A DNA stretch of 64,000 nucleotides from Nitrospira sp. (GTDB lineage Bacteria > Nitrospirota > Nitrospiria > Nitrospirales > Nitrospiraceae), in contig JACOEL010000008.1 of the NCBI GenBank assembly GCA_024998625.1, forward strand, positions 109,426 to 173,425, given 5' to 3'. The notes beneath the pieces were generated by a model. It worked only from the letters and a program-made list of their open reading frames with translations. It was not told the origin of the DNA and did not search any database. The first letter of the stretch is position 1. Each line of letters starts with the position of its first letter. Made by a program: the position numbers and the translations under genes. Positions 50,624 through 59,569 of this stretch are shown piece after piece.

Positions 50624-53440
50624 ATGCCGACCACCGTGGGAACAACGAAGCGCAGAGGCCGCATCAGAGGAAAGCGCACGACGGCCCCCGCACGGCGCTC
50701 GCCGATCGCGCGGGCCGTCGAAGGTTACATCGAGGGCGTGCTGAATGGAACCGTCATCGCCGGGGAGCTGATCCGGCTGGCGGTCAAGCGGCATCTGCTC
50801 GATCTGCAGAAGGGAAAAAAGCGAGGGCTGTATTTCGATGAGCAGAAAGCCAGTGATGCGATCGAGTTCTTTTCCTACCTGAAGCACTCCAAAGGCGAAT
50901 GGGCGGGGCAGTCCTTCCAGCTGGAGCCGTGGCAGCAGTTCATCGTTTGGGTCCTGTTCGGCTGGGCGAAGAAAGACGGCACCCGCCGCTTCAAAACCGC
51001 CTACCTCGAGGTGCCACGGAAAAACGGGAAGGCGCTCGATGTTGAGACGCCAGTGTTTACGACGCAGGGATGGAAGCGCCATGGGGATCTGCGCATAGGG
51101 GATCTGGTATTCAGCGCGGATGGGCTGCCCAAAAAAGTCTTGGCGGTGACGAGCCAGTATCTCGGCCCATGCTATCGGATGGCATTTAGCGATGGCTCGG
51201 TCATCGTCGCGCATGCCAAACACGAATGGCAAACGAGGCGAACGTGGCACACGGGGCGGCCGCATGGATCAAGGCAGCCGCTCCCGCTCGTAGAAACCGA
51301 ACAAGTTGCGAGAACGCTTCGAGTGGGGGCCCGTGGCGACTTCACCCACGGCATCCCTGTTGCGCGGCCGTTGCAGCTGCCGCCCGCCGAGCTCGCCGTT
51401 CCGCCCTATACGCTGGGCGCTTGGCTAGGGGATGGCCATTCTGCATCCGCACGGCTCACGTGCACGGAGACAGGGATTGTTGAACGCATTGCGGCCGAGG
51501 GGGTGACGGTTAAAAAGCTGACCAGGCTGGGCTATGGGCTGGGAGGGGTGGGCCGTGGTGGCTCACTCGCACAAAAGGCGCGCTCCCTGCAGGCAAAGCT
51601 GGCCAGCATAGGAGTGCTGAACAATAAACATATCCCGGATGCATATCTTCGCGCATCAGAGAAGCAACGTAGAGCACTCCTGGCTGGCCTGATGGATACC
51701 GACGGACATGTCACGGCCAGGGGACAATGCGAAATTGTCCTGACGCATAAGCCGCTGTTTGATGGGGCCATCGAGCTCCTGGCCGGGCTGGGCTACAAGC
51801 CAACGCAGACCACGGATGTGGCAACTCTCAACGGCCGGGTGATCGGCCCTCGCTATCGAGTCCAATTCTGGGCCAGACCGGAGGATGAGATCGTCTCGTT
51901 GCCGAGGAAGACCGCGAGGATGCGGGCGATGTCTACGCGCCAGCCGCGGTGCGCGACCCGCATGGTTGTGGACGCGCAGCCGATCGGGGAGCGGCTCGTG
52001 AACTGCATCGAGGTAGAAGGAGGGTTTTACCTGGCCGGACGTTCAATGATTACCACGCACAACTCTACCCTCGGCGCCGGCATCGGCCTCAAGCTCGCCT
52101 TCGCGGACAATGAGCCGGGGGCCGAGGTCTACAGTGCCGCCACCAAAAAGGACCAGGCCATCATCGTGCACGGCGAAGCGACGCGCATGGTGAAAGCCTC
52201 GCCGGATCTCGTCGACGCCATCCAGGTCTATAAGAATAGCCTCACCCGGATCGACAAGGCCCAGAAGTATGAACCGCTGGGGGCCGATGAGGATACGCTC
52301 GACGGATTGAACGTGCACGCCGCCATCGTCGACGAGCTGCACGCGCACAAAACGCGGGGCGTCTATGACCTCATGGAGACCGGCACCAGCGCGCGCCGAC
52401 AGCCACTATTATTCGCCATCACCACCGCCGGCACCGATCAGACCGAGGCCTCCATCTGCTGGGAGCAGCACGTCTATGTCGAGCAGATCCTCCGCGGAGT
52501 CATTCAGGATGATACCTATTTCGGGTTCATCTGCGCGATGGATGAAAAAGACGACTGGCGGAGCGAACGCAATTGGTACAAGGCGAACCCGAATCTCGGG
52601 GTCAGCAAGAAGCTCGACTACATGCGCGACCAGGCTCAGAAGGCCGCGAACATGCCGTCGAAGCTCAACACCTTTTTGCGGCTTGACCTCAACCAGTGGA
52701 CGCAGCAGGTCACACGCTGGATCGACCTCGGACTGTGGGATCAGAACGCCGGCGGACCGATCGATGAATCGACATTCAAAGGGCGCGTCTGTTTCGCGGG
52801 GCTTGATCTATCGTCCGTCTCCGACCTCACGGCATTTGTGCTGCTGTTTCCCGATGCCGCGACGGGAGTAGCCTCGGTGCTCTGCCGGTTCTGGTGTCCG
52901 GAAGCACGGCTGACCGATGAGCATAACCGCTACCGCGATCAGTACGAAGCCTGGGCGCGGGATGGCTGGATCACCGCCACACCCGGGAACGCCATCGACT
53001 ATGAAGCCGTCAAGGCCCAGGTGCTGCAGGATGCGCAGACGTTTCAGATGCAGGAACTCGCGGTCGACCGGCTTTTCCAGGGGTATCAGATGTCCATGCA
53101 GCTCGCGGAAGAAGGCCTCACGGTCGCGGCCTGCGGGATGGGCTTCATGTCGATGGCCGGGCCCACTGCTGAGCTCGAACGGCGGCTGCTGTCAAAAGGG
53201 TTACGGCACGGGGGCAACCCAGTGCTTCGCTGGATGGCGAATAACGTCGCTGTGAAACAGGATCCGGCCGGGAACAAGAAACCGGACAAGGCGCAGTCAC
53301 AAGGGAAGATCGATGGCCTCGTCGCGCTGTTGCTGGCGCTCGATCGGGATATGCGGCATCAAACCACACCCTCGATCTATGAAAGCCGGGGGCTGACGAC
53401 GCTAGGAGGTGCTGCGGATGGCGGCACGACCACCACGTAA
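50624..53440 (+). CDS. phage terminase large subunit, split by an intein
   Basis: The ATPase-nuclease that packages DNA into the head. Without the intein it is 594 aa, normal for the family. Residues 1-136 lead to the Walker A PRKNGK, which the intein splits before STLGAG. The C-extein holds 'VYSAATKKDQAIIVHGEATR', the Walker B-like 'VHAAIVDELHAHKTRGVYDL', and a nuclease domain with GRVCFAGLDLSSVSDLTAFV (metal-binding Asp) and 'DRLFQGYQMSMQLAEEGL'. The intein must be removed for the ATP site to form, so splicing is a precondition for packaging. Confidence 0.93.
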   Translation: MPTTVGTTKRRGRIRGKRTTAPARRSPIARAVEGYIEGVLNGTVIAGELIRLAVKRHLLDLQKGKKRGLYFDEQKASDAIEFFSYLKHSKGEWAGQSFQLEPWQQFIVWVLFGWAKKDGTRRFKTAYLEVPRKNGKALDVETPVFTTQGWKRHGDLRIGDLVFSADGLPKKVLAVTSQYLGPCYRMAFSDGSVIVAHAKHEWQTRRTWHTGRPHGSRQPLPLVETEQVARTLRVGARGDFTHGIPVARPLQLPPAELAVPPYTLGAWLGDGHSASARLTCTETGIVERIAAEGVTVKKLTRLGYGLGGVGRGGSLAQKARSLQAKLASIGVLNNKHIPDAYLRASEKQRRALLAGLMDTDGHVTARGQCEIVLTHKPLFDGAIELLAGLGYKPTQTTDVATLNGRVIGPRYRVQFWARPEDEIVSLPRKTARMRAMSTRQPRCATRMVVDAQPIGERLVNCIEVEGGFYLAGRSMITTHNSTLGAGIGLKLAFADNEPGAEVYSAATKKDQAIIVHGEATRMVKASPDLVDAIQVYKNSLTRIDKAQKYEPLGADEDTLDGLNVHAAIVDELHAHKTRGVYDLMETGTSARRQPLLFAITTAGTDQTEASICWEQHVYVEQILRGVIQDDTYFGFICAMDEKDDWRSERNWYKANPNLGVSKKLDYMRDQAQKAANMPSKLNTFLRLDLNQWTQQVTRWIDLGLWDQNAGGPIDESTFKGRVCFAGLDLSSVSDLTAFVLLFPDAATGVASVLCRFWCPEARLTDEHNRYRDQYEAWARDGWITATPGNAIDYEAVKAQVLQDAQTFQMQELAVDRLFQGYQMSMQLAEEGLTVAACGMGFMSMAGPTAELERRLLSKGLRHGGNPVLRWMANNVAVKQDPAGNKKPDKAQSQGKIDGLVALLLALDRDMRHQTTPSIYESRGLTTLGGAADGGTTTT
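51032..52063 (+). other. class 3-like intein with LAGLIDADG endonuclease, in the terminase Walker A
   Basis: A 344-residue insert (terminase residues 137-480). It begins ALDVETPVFTTQGW with Ala1 instead of Cys or Ser and ends SMITTHN before extein Ser481. Block B reads IVAHAKHEW, so Trp stands two residues after the His. Block F reads LVNCIEVEGGFYLA with Cys at the fourth position. Block G has Thr before His-Asn. This Trp/Cys/Thr triplet with Ala1 is the mark of class 3 inteins, in which the block F Cys replaces the first residue as nucleophile. Two LAGLIDADG boxes are seen: YTLGAWLGDGHS and LLAGLMDTDGHV. Confidence 0.88.
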
Positions 53441-53450
53441 GGGAGGCCCA

Positions 53451-53630
53451 ATGTACGATACGACCCAGCTCCTGCAGAAAGCGAAGCTCCGCATCGATGA
53501 GGCCGCCGCCGTGCTCGACGTGCATCAAAACACCGTGCGCCGGTGGGTGGACGAAGGCAAGCTCGACGGCATCCGCACCGCCGGAGGCCATCGCCGCGTG
53601 CGCACCGAATCCGTGCTCAAGTATCTGTAA
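53451..53630 (+). CDS. MerR/excisionase-like HTH protein
   Basis: ATG 53451 follows GGGAGG. The 59-aa product is one winged-helix DNA-binding domain ('LRIDEAAAVLDVHQNTVRRW', then 'DEGKLDGIRTAGGHRRV'). That is the pattern of MerR-like or Xis-like proteins; 'GGHRRV' is a typical wing. It is read between terminase and portal genes, an odd place for a regulator. Confidence 0.85.
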   Translation: MYDTTQLLQKAKLRIDEAAAVLDVHQNTVRRWVDEGKLDGIRTAGGHRRVRTESVLKYL

Positions 53631-53721
53631 GAGTTCTCACCTAATTCTACCTATACCTCTCAAAGTCGCCTTGCGCCGTTTAATGGTTGCGGTAAGGTGG
53701 CGGATAGGATGCAGACACCTC

Positions 53722-53913
53722 ATGAAATCCATCGCCCGAGCACTCTGGCGCGCCATCGACTTGCTCGATGTCGTGTTACTGGCCGCCCTCTCCCTGATCA
53801 CGTTCGGCGTCTATCAGCTCGCCGGGAGCGGATGGGCCTGTGTCACCTTGGGGGGGCTGCTGCTCAGCCTCGTGATGATCGGCGTGCCCACGGGCAAACC
53901 TCCTGCACGGTGA
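53722..53913 (+). CDS. small two-helix membrane protein
   Basis: A 63-aa protein with two hydrophobic stretches (LLDVVLLAALSLITFGVYQL and WACVTLGGLLLSLVMIGV). The portal gene starts 4 nt after its stop. No clear ribosome site. A holin-like or superinfection-type membrane role is possible but unsupported. Confidence 0.5.
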   Translation: MKSIARALWRAIDLLDVVLLAALSLITFGVYQLAGSGWACVTLGGLLLSLVMIGVPTGKPPAR

Positions 53914-53917
53914 TCCG

Positions 53918-55189
53918 ATGGGCTTGACCGCGCGCCTCATGGAGCAGCGCAGCCAGGCCACCACGCTGAAAGATCCGGCGAAGTGGCTGGTCGATTGGTT
54001 CGGGGGCGGCACCAGCGCCGCCGGCGTGACCGTCACCGCCGATTCTGCGCGGCGGATCACCGCCGTGTGGGCTGCTATCAAGATCATTTCGGAATCCGTC
54101 GCCTCACTCCCGTGTTTCGTCTACCAGCGCCGACCAGACGGCAAGGGCAAAGACCGCCTGACGAAAAACCCGCTCCACGCACTGTTGCACGATCAGCCGA
54201 ACCCTTGGCAGACAAGTTTCGAATGGCGGGAGATGATGCAAGGGCACCTCTGCCTGCGCGGCAACGCCTATAGTGAAATCCTGTACGACGGTCGCGGGGG
54301 GATCCGCGCGTTGATCCCGCGCCATCCAGACCGCATGCGTGTGTACGATCTCACGCAGGAACAGATCGGCGAGCAGCCGCTCGTCTATGAATATGTGCCG
54401 AGCTCGGGGCCTTCGCGGTTTCTCTTCCACGATGAAGTGCTGCATCTGAAGGGCCTATCGGATGATGGGCTCGTCGGCCTCAGCCCCATTGCCGAGTTTC
54501 GGGAAACCTTCGGCCTGTCCATCGGAACAGAAAGTTATGCCGCTCGATTCTTCGGGAATTATGCCAATCCGGGGGGCGTGCTGACGCATCCCAAAACCCT
54601 CTCGCGCGATGCGGTCGTCCGCCTGCGTGAACAGTGGGAGCAGAAGCATCAAGGCGTCGAGAACGCGCACAAGGTCGCCGTACTCGAAGAAGGGCTCACC
54701 TGGCAGGCCATCGGCATCAACCCGAAGGATAGCCAGCTGATCGACAGCCGGAAATTCTCCGTGTCGGAGATTGCCCGGATCTTCCGCGTCCCGCCGCACA
54801 TGCTAGCGGACCTGGATCGGGCCACGTTCAGCAACATCGAGCAGCAGTCGATCGAGTTTGTGGTGCATAGCCTGCGGCCCTGGCTCGTGCGCTGGGAGCA
54901 ACGCCTCGCCCTGGCCTTGCTCACGCAAAAGGAACGGACTGACGGATTGTTCATCGAATTCAATGTCGACGGCCTGCTGCGCGGCGACATCAAGAGCCGG
55001 TATGACGCCTATGCAGTGGGCCGGCAGTGGGGGTGGCTCTCACCGAACGACGTGCGGGGGTTGGAAAACATGAACCCGCGCGACGATGACGACGGCGATG
55101 CCTATCATGAGCCGCTGAATATGCAGTCCTCGAAAGAGCCGGCGCCAACCGAGCCGGCTGCAACGACTCCACCGAAAGGGAACCCATGA
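53918..55189 (+). CDS. phage portal protein (HK97 family)
   Basis: A 423-aa ring subunit through which DNA enters the head. HK97-portal features: 'SARRITAVWAAIKIISESVA', 'NPLHALLHDQPNPWQTSFEW', 'MQGHLCLRGNAYSEILYDGR', 'SYAARFFGNYANPGGVLTHP', and 'FSVSEIARIFRVPPHMLADL'. The last reading frame overlaps the protease start by 4 nt (ATGA). Confidence 0.93.
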   Translation: MGLTARLMEQRSQATTLKDPAKWLVDWFGGGTSAAGVTVTADSARRITAVWAAIKIISESVASLPCFVYQRRPDGKGKDRLTKNPLHALLHDQPNPWQTSFEWREMMQGHLCLRGNAYSEILYDGRGGIRALIPRHPDRMRVYDLTQEQIGEQPLVYEYVPSSGPSRFLFHDEVLHLKGLSDDGLVGLSPIAEFRETFGLSIGTESYAARFFGNYANPGGVLTHPKTLSRDAVVRLREQWEQKHQGVENAHKVAVLEEGLTWQAIGINPKDSQLIDSRKFSVSEIARIFRVPPHMLADLDRATFSNIEQQSIEFVVHSLRPWLVRWEQRLALALLTQKERTDGLFIEFNVDGLLRGDIKSRYDAYAVGRQWGWLSPNDVRGLENMNPRDDDDGDAYHEPLNMQSSKEPAPTEPAATTPPKGNP

Positions 55190-55770
55190 AGATCGAACGC
55201 CGCGTGCTCGCCACCAACATGGAAGTCCGAGCGGCAGGAGACAAGCCGCAAATCGTCGGCCATGCCGCCGTGTTCAACCGCGACAGCGACCTGATCGGTG
55301 GAATGTTCATCGAACGCATCGCGCCAGGAGCCTTCGCCGAGAGCCTAGCCAAGCCTGACGACGTGCGCGCCCTCATCAATCACGATCCAAACCTCCTGCT
55401 GGCCAGGAACATCAGCGGCACGCTGGCCCTCAAAGAAGACGACCAGGGGCTGCATGTCACGATTGATCCGCCCAATACGACATACGCGAACGACCTGCTT
55501 GAAAGCGCCAAGCGGGGGGATATTTCCCAGATGAGCTTCGGGTTTCAGACCATCGAAGACAGCTGGACGCGGGGGGAGAACGGCGCGCCCGATGTGCGCA
55601 CGTTGCGCAAGGTCCGCCTCTTCGATGTCAGCCCGGTCACCTTTCCGGCCTATCCCGACACCGATGTCGCCGTGCGCAGCCACGAAGCCTTTTTGAAGCA
55701 GGCGCCAGCCGAGGCGAACGACCTCGAGCTGCGCCGCCGCCGCAATGAGCTGGAAGCCGCCGCATGCTAG
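55186..55770 (+). CDS. HK97-type prohead protease
   Basis: A 194-aa serine protease (U35/S78) that trims scaffold and capsid delta domain during head maturation. Motifs: VGHAAVFNRDSDLIGGMFIE, APGAFAESL, the His in ALINHDPNLLL, and the Ser in QMSFGFQT. The order portal-protease-capsid is the HK97 arrangement. It overlaps the following short gene. Confidence 0.93.
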   Translation: MKIERRVLATNMEVRAAGDKPQIVGHAAVFNRDSDLIGGMFIERIAPGAFAESLAKPDDVRALINHDPNLLLARNISGTLALKEDDQGLHVTIDPPNTTYANDLLESAKRGDISQMSFGFQTIEDSWTRGENGAPDVRTLRKVRLFDVSPVTFPAYPDTDVAVRSHEAFLKQAPAEANDLELRRRRNELEAAAC

Positions 55771-55943
55771 AACTGCCGAACAAGCCCACATTCCGCCCGG
55801 GAGAAATCCCACACCTGCTGCCCATCAGTCGCGCCTCCGTCTATCGCCTCATCGACGAAGGCAAGATCGCGCCCGTCGATCGCATCAATAACAAGATCGT
55901 CATCCCGCGCGCCTCGCTCGTCACGCTCCTCCGTACCGAGTAG
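55764..55943 (+). CDS. small HTH protein between protease and capsid genes
   Basis: ATG 55764 overlaps the protease stop by 7 nt. The 59-aa product reads 'GEIPHLLPISRASVYRLIDE' and 'GKIAPVDRINNKIVIPRASL', a helix-turn-helix of the excisionase/MerR type. It is the second such protein inside this structural module and may regulate late genes or control excision. Confidence 0.75.
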   Translation: MLELPNKPTFRPGEIPHLLPISRASVYRLIDEGKIAPVDRINNKIVIPRASLVTLLRTE

Positions 55944-56061
55944 CCATTCGAAAAAGTGTCTTATTTGTCTTGTCTGTCTTAGACGGACTCGCCCCGCTGC
56001 GCTACCGTCGTGCCTATGCAGGCCCACGGTGGGTGCAATCACTTTTGAAGGGAGACCACGT

Positions 56062-57402
56062 ATGCAGGCGAAACTCCGCGAGCTGCTCGAAAAACGGAAT
56101 CGGCTGATCCAGGCAGGCCGCGACCTGTACGAAAAGGTCGACAAGGAAAAGCGGTCGATGACCGCCGAAGAGAAGCAGAACGACGAGGCTCGGTTCAACG
56201 AGATCGCCGATCTGGGCAGCGACATCAAGCGCATCGAACGGCAGATCGAGCTCGAGCGCGAGCAGGCCGCGACGACCGTCGCCGCCGGGGCCACGCCGCC
56301 AGCGGGCCAGCGCGAGCAGGAGGCCAACGATCGGGAGCACCGGTCTCGCCTCATCGCTCATGCTGTACGGTTGTCGCGATTCGCATCCGTCACGGGGGAA
56401 GGGGCCTCACGATCCGTGTCCTTCCAGGATCGGTCACTCGAAGCGCGGGCTGGCCTCGCGTACCACCAGAATCATGAGCGCTACCTGCGCGGACAGATCG
56501 GCGAGCAGGAGCTCCGTGCATTGGCGGCGGATGTCGCGATCTCCGGGGGCTACCTGGTCATGCCGCTGCAGATGAGCATGGATCTCATCCAGGCGGTCGA
56601 CGATCTCGTGTTTATCCGCCAGAAGGCGACGAAGCACCTGGTCACGAACGCCGACGGCGTGGGCATGCCCTCGCTGGATGCGGACCCGGCGGATTCAGAC
56701 TGGACGGCGGAAATCGCGACAGGCTCCGAAGATTCCAGCATGCAGTTCGGCCGCCGCGAGCTGAAACCCTATCCGCTCGCGAAGCGCATCAAGGTCAGCA
56801 ACAAGTTGATCCGGGCCTCGGCCATGAACGTGGAGAACCTCGTCCGTGCCCGTCTCGCCTACAAGTTCGCCGTCACCCAAGAAAAAGCCTTCCTTACGGG
56901 GAGCGGAGCCGGCCAACCGCTCGGCGTCTTCACCGCGTCTAACGATGGCATTCCCACGTCACGGGACGTGGTCACGGGATCGGCCACCGATTTCACCTTC
57001 GACGGTCTGCTGGATGCCCTGTATTCGCTGAAGGGCTCGTATGTGAACCGACCGAGCACGGCCTGGGGCTTCCATCGCGACGGGGTCAAGCGCATTGCGA
57101 AGCTGAAAGACTCACAGAACCGGTACCTCTGGGAACCGTCGCAGCAAGTCGGCCAGCCTGACCGCATCAAGGGCGTGCCGCTGTTCATGAGTGAGTTCTT
57201 CCCGAACACCTTCACCACCGGGCTCTATGTCGGCATGTTGGCCGATTGGTCCTACTACCACATTGCCGATGCGCTGAGCATGTCCGTGCAGCGGCTCGGC
57301 GAGCTGTATGCGGAAACCAACCAGGTCGGCTTCATTGGCCGGATGGAACTGGACGGCTTGCCGGTCCTGAGCGAGGCCTTCGTCCGTATCAAGACCAGCT
57401 AA
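56062..57402 (+). CDS. major capsid protein (HK97 fold)
   Basis: ATG 56062 follows AAGGGAG. The 446-aa precursor starts with a coiled-coil delta domain ('LRELLEKRNRLIQAGRDLYE', 'IADLGSDIKRIERQIELERE'). The HK97 capsid body follows: 'GGYLVMPLQMSMDLIQAVDD', 'LKPYPLAKRIKVSNKLIRAS', FLTGSGAGQPLGVF, 'YVGMLADWSYYHIADALSMS', and the C-terminal 'MELDGLPVLSEAFVRIK'. The protease upstream should remove the first ~100-130 residues. Confidence 0.93.
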   Translation: MQAKLRELLEKRNRLIQAGRDLYEKVDKEKRSMTAEEKQNDEARFNEIADLGSDIKRIERQIELEREQAATTVAAGATPPAGQREQEANDREHRSRLIAHAVRLSRFASVTGEGASRSVSFQDRSLEARAGLAYHQNHERYLRGQIGEQELRALAADVAISGGYLVMPLQMSMDLIQAVDDLVFIRQKATKHLVTNADGVGMPSLDADPADSDWTAEIATGSEDSSMQFGRRELKPYPLAKRIKVSNKLIRASAMNVENLVRARLAYKFAVTQEKAFLTGSGAGQPLGVFTASNDGIPTSRDVVTGSATDFTFDGLLDALYSLKGSYVNRPSTAWGFHRDGVKRIAKLKDSQNRYLWEPSQQVGQPDRIKGVPLFMSEFFPNTFTTGLYVGMLADWSYYHIADALSMSVQRLGELYAETNQVGFIGRMELDGLPVLSEAFVRIKTS

Positions 57403-57463
57403 CGGCGGCGCAAGAACAGGCAGAGGCACGACAGACAGGCACCGAAGGAACTACGGAGGACGT

Positions 57464-57907
57464 ATGCAGAATTTGCTGAAGGACATCAAAGTCACCCGCG
57501 TGATGAACGCGGTCGCGGCGGGCACGAGCGTCCAAAACAGCTCGGTGCTCGACATGAGTGGATGGGACGGGGTGGTGTTCATCGCCGCGCTGGGAGCCTT
57601 GACCGCCACGCAGGTCACCGGACTGAAGGGGCAGCAGGGGCAGGCCTCCAACTTGAGCGACGCCGCCGATCTCATCGGGACAGCCGTCGGGCCGTTGGCC
57701 GATGGCGATTCGAACAAGTGTCTCGCCTTGGACATCTACCGCCCGCAGGAACGCTACGTGCGGTGTGTCGTGACGCGCGGCACGGCGAACGCGGTCATCG
57801 ATGGCGTCATCGCCATTCAGTACCGGGGCAGCAAGGCACCGGCGGTGCAAGACACCAGCATCGCCTTCGCCGAATCCCATGTGAGCCCGGCTGAGGGCAC
57901 GGCCTAG
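57464..57907 (+). CDS. phage structural protein of unknown role
   Basis: A 147-aa beta-rich protein (SVLDMSGWDGVVFIAALGAL, 'RYVRCVVTRGTANAVIDGVI') right after the capsid gene. ACGGAGGACGT precedes the ATG. Position suggests a head decoration protein, but no family is recognised. Confidence 0.6.
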   Translation: MQNLLKDIKVTRVMNAVAAGTSVQNSSVLDMSGWDGVVFIAALGALTATQVTGLKGQQGQASNLSDAADLIGTAVGPLADGDSNKCLALDIYRPQERYVRCVVTRGTANAVIDGVIAIQYRGSKAPAVQDTSIAFAESHVSPAEGTA

Positions 57908-57910
57908 GCC

Positions 57911-58129
57911 ATGAAAGTGAAGCTGCGAACGATCTTCGCCCATCCCGTGCACGGCTGCGCGGGACCGGGCGAGATCATCAATCTCGACGAACAGACGGCC
58001 CTGGCGCTGATCGAAGGACGGTATGCGGAGGAGGTGAATCCTCGTCCGAAGCCGCCAACCCCAGAGAGCGCCGCCGTCTCCACACCCGAGACGGCGATGC
58101 AACCCAAAGCCGTCCGGAAACCGCGATAG
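57911..58129 (+). CDS. small protein with Pro-rich tail
   Basis: A 72-aa product, 3 nt after the previous stop. The N-terminal half ('MKVKLRTIFAHPVHGCAGPG', 'LDEQTALALIEGRYAEEV') resembles the short strand-turn-helix proteins found between capsid and connector genes of HK97-like phages. The tail is Pro/Thr/Lys-rich. Confidence 0.6.
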   Translation: MKVKLRTIFAHPVHGCAGPGEIINLDEQTALALIEGRYAEEVNPRPKPPTPESAAVSTPETAMQPKAVRKPR

Positions 58130-58138
58130 GACGCGACC

Positions 58139-58708
58139 GTGCCCATCACCACCGTCGCCAACTGCAAGGCCTTTCGAGGCATCGATGCCGAGAATACCGA
58201 GCACGATCAAGAGCTCGACCGGCTCGTCGATGCCGTGCAGGCGTTCCTCGAAAAGGAATGCGGGCGCACGTTCACGGCTGGCACGTTCACCGAATATTAC
58301 AGCGGCACCGAGTGGCAAGATCGGCTGCTGGTGGCCGCGCCACCCATCCTCAGCATCACGAACATCTGGGACGATCCACTCCGCGTCTACGCCACACCGC
58401 TGGCCAGCAGCCTCTACGTGATCGACAACGCGGAGGCAGGCGTGATCCGGCTCGACGGTCTCACGTTTCAGCAGGGCCTCCGCAACATCAAGATCACCTA
58501 TGTCGGGGGCTACCAGATCATGCCGACCGATCTGGAGCAGGCCGCCATCGAAATGGTCTGGGCCGCCCGCATGAAGGGGGAGCACAGCCTCGTCGGGGTG
58601 CGCTCGCGCTCCATCGCCGACGGCAGCACCCAGTTCGTCAATCTCGCCTGGCCGCTCGATCTCGACAGCATCATCGGCAAATACCGCCTGAAAACGGGGG
58701 TGGCCTGA
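58139..58708 (+). CDS. head-tail connector (gp6-like)
   Basis: GTG start. The 189-aa product has the two-helix gp6 core ('DQELDRLVDAVQAFLEKECG') with a beta insertion ('FTEYYSGTEWQDRLLVAAPP', 'NIKITYVGGYQIMPTDLEQA') and the 'AAIEMVWAARMKGEHSLVGV' helix. This is the adaptor ring below the portal. Its stop overlaps the next start. Confidence 0.85.
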   Translation: MPITTVANCKAFRGIDAENTEHDQELDRLVDAVQAFLEKECGRTFTAGTFTEYYSGTEWQDRLLVAAPPILSITNIWDDPLRVYATPLASSLYVIDNAEAGVIRLDGLTFQQGLRNIKITYVGGYQIMPTDLEQAAIEMVWAARMKGEHSLVGVRSRSIADGSTQFVNLAWPLDLDSIIGKYRLKTGVA

Positions 58709-59103
58709 TGAACCTTCAAGTCAAGCTCAATACGAAGGGCCTGCTCGATTACGCCAAAGAGGGCAAGCAAGCCGTCCAGAAGATTCGAAAAGCCATGCGG
58801 GTGTCGGTGAATGTCGCTCGCACTCGGGCACGTCGGGAAATCACCGGCCAGTTTGCGGTGAGAACGGGCGGCTTGAAGCGTGCTGCCCGCAAGATGCAGA
58901 CGCAAGTCTGGGTAAAGAAATCAGAAGTGCTTGGATGGGTGTCACCGCTCCCGCGCCTCCTCAACATTTTCGAAGGAGGTGCCACATTAGCCAACGGGCG
59001 AGGGTTTATTCAGCCTCGTCCGGTCATCGGTCCATCATCCGTAGACATGCAGCGTTCGGCCGAAAAAGAGCTCAGTGCCGTCCTCGCGGAGGTGGGGAAA
59101 TGA
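58708..59103 (+). CDS. head-tail joining/tail-completion protein (gp10-like)
   Basis: A 131-aa protein starting at the ATG that overlaps the connector stop. 'NLQVKLNTKGLLDYAKEGKQ', 'RTRARREITGQFAVRTGGLK' and 'IFEGGATLANGRGFIQPRPV' fit the HK97 gp10 family. It overlaps the next gene by 4 nt. Confidence 0.8.
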   Translation: MNLQVKLNTKGLLDYAKEGKQAVQKIRKAMRVSVNVARTRARREITGQFAVRTGGLKRAARKMQTQVWVKKSEVLGWVSPLPRLLNIFEGGATLANGRGFIQPRPVIGPSSVDMQRSAEKELSAVLAEVGK

Positions 59104-59552
59104 GCGCGCCAACCGTCAGCGTCCGCACGCAGGTGCGCGATCTGTTCCTGCAGGCCCTGCTGAATCTCAAGAACTGGCCCACCGTCAGAGAGCCGTCCTT
59201 CGACGTCAGCCCGAAGTACCTGGAAGCCGGCGAGTGCAAGACCTTTCCGACCTATTGCGTCGTGGCCACCGACGAACGGATTGAGTCGCAGACCCTTGAG
59301 CACATGAGCTGCACGCTCACACTGCTGGTCGTCATCTACGCGAAAGACGACACCGATCCGCGCGCGCGGCTCGATGCCGCGCTCGAAGACGCCTATGAGG
59401 CGCTGCTGGGAGTGAAGGCGCGGCAGCCCGACACGATGTGGAAACTCGATCTGGAGGATGTGACCACCGATGAGGGGGCGCGGTCCTCGCATCCGTATGC
59501 TCAGGCGCAGCTCCGCTGGAGCGTGCGTCATCGCCGACGAACCGCCGTGTAA
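59100..59552 (+). CDS. tail-terminator-like protein
   Basis: A 150-aa protein in the slot of the tail terminator. It shows 'VRDLFLQALLNLKNWPTVRE', a beta section around 'MSCTLTLLVVIYAKDDTDPR', and a last strand 'YAQAQLRWSVRHRRRTAV'. Position and alpha-beta layout support the call; sequence alone does not prove it. Confidence 0.65.
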   Translation: MSAPTVSVRTQVRDLFLQALLNLKNWPTVREPSFDVSPKYLEAGECKTFPTYCVVATDERIESQTLEHMSCTLTLLVVIYAKDDTDPRARLDAALEDAYEALLGVKARQPDTMWKLDLEDVTTDEGARSSHPYAQAQLRWSVRHRRRTAV

Positions 59553-59569
59553 CGACCAAGGAGGAGACG

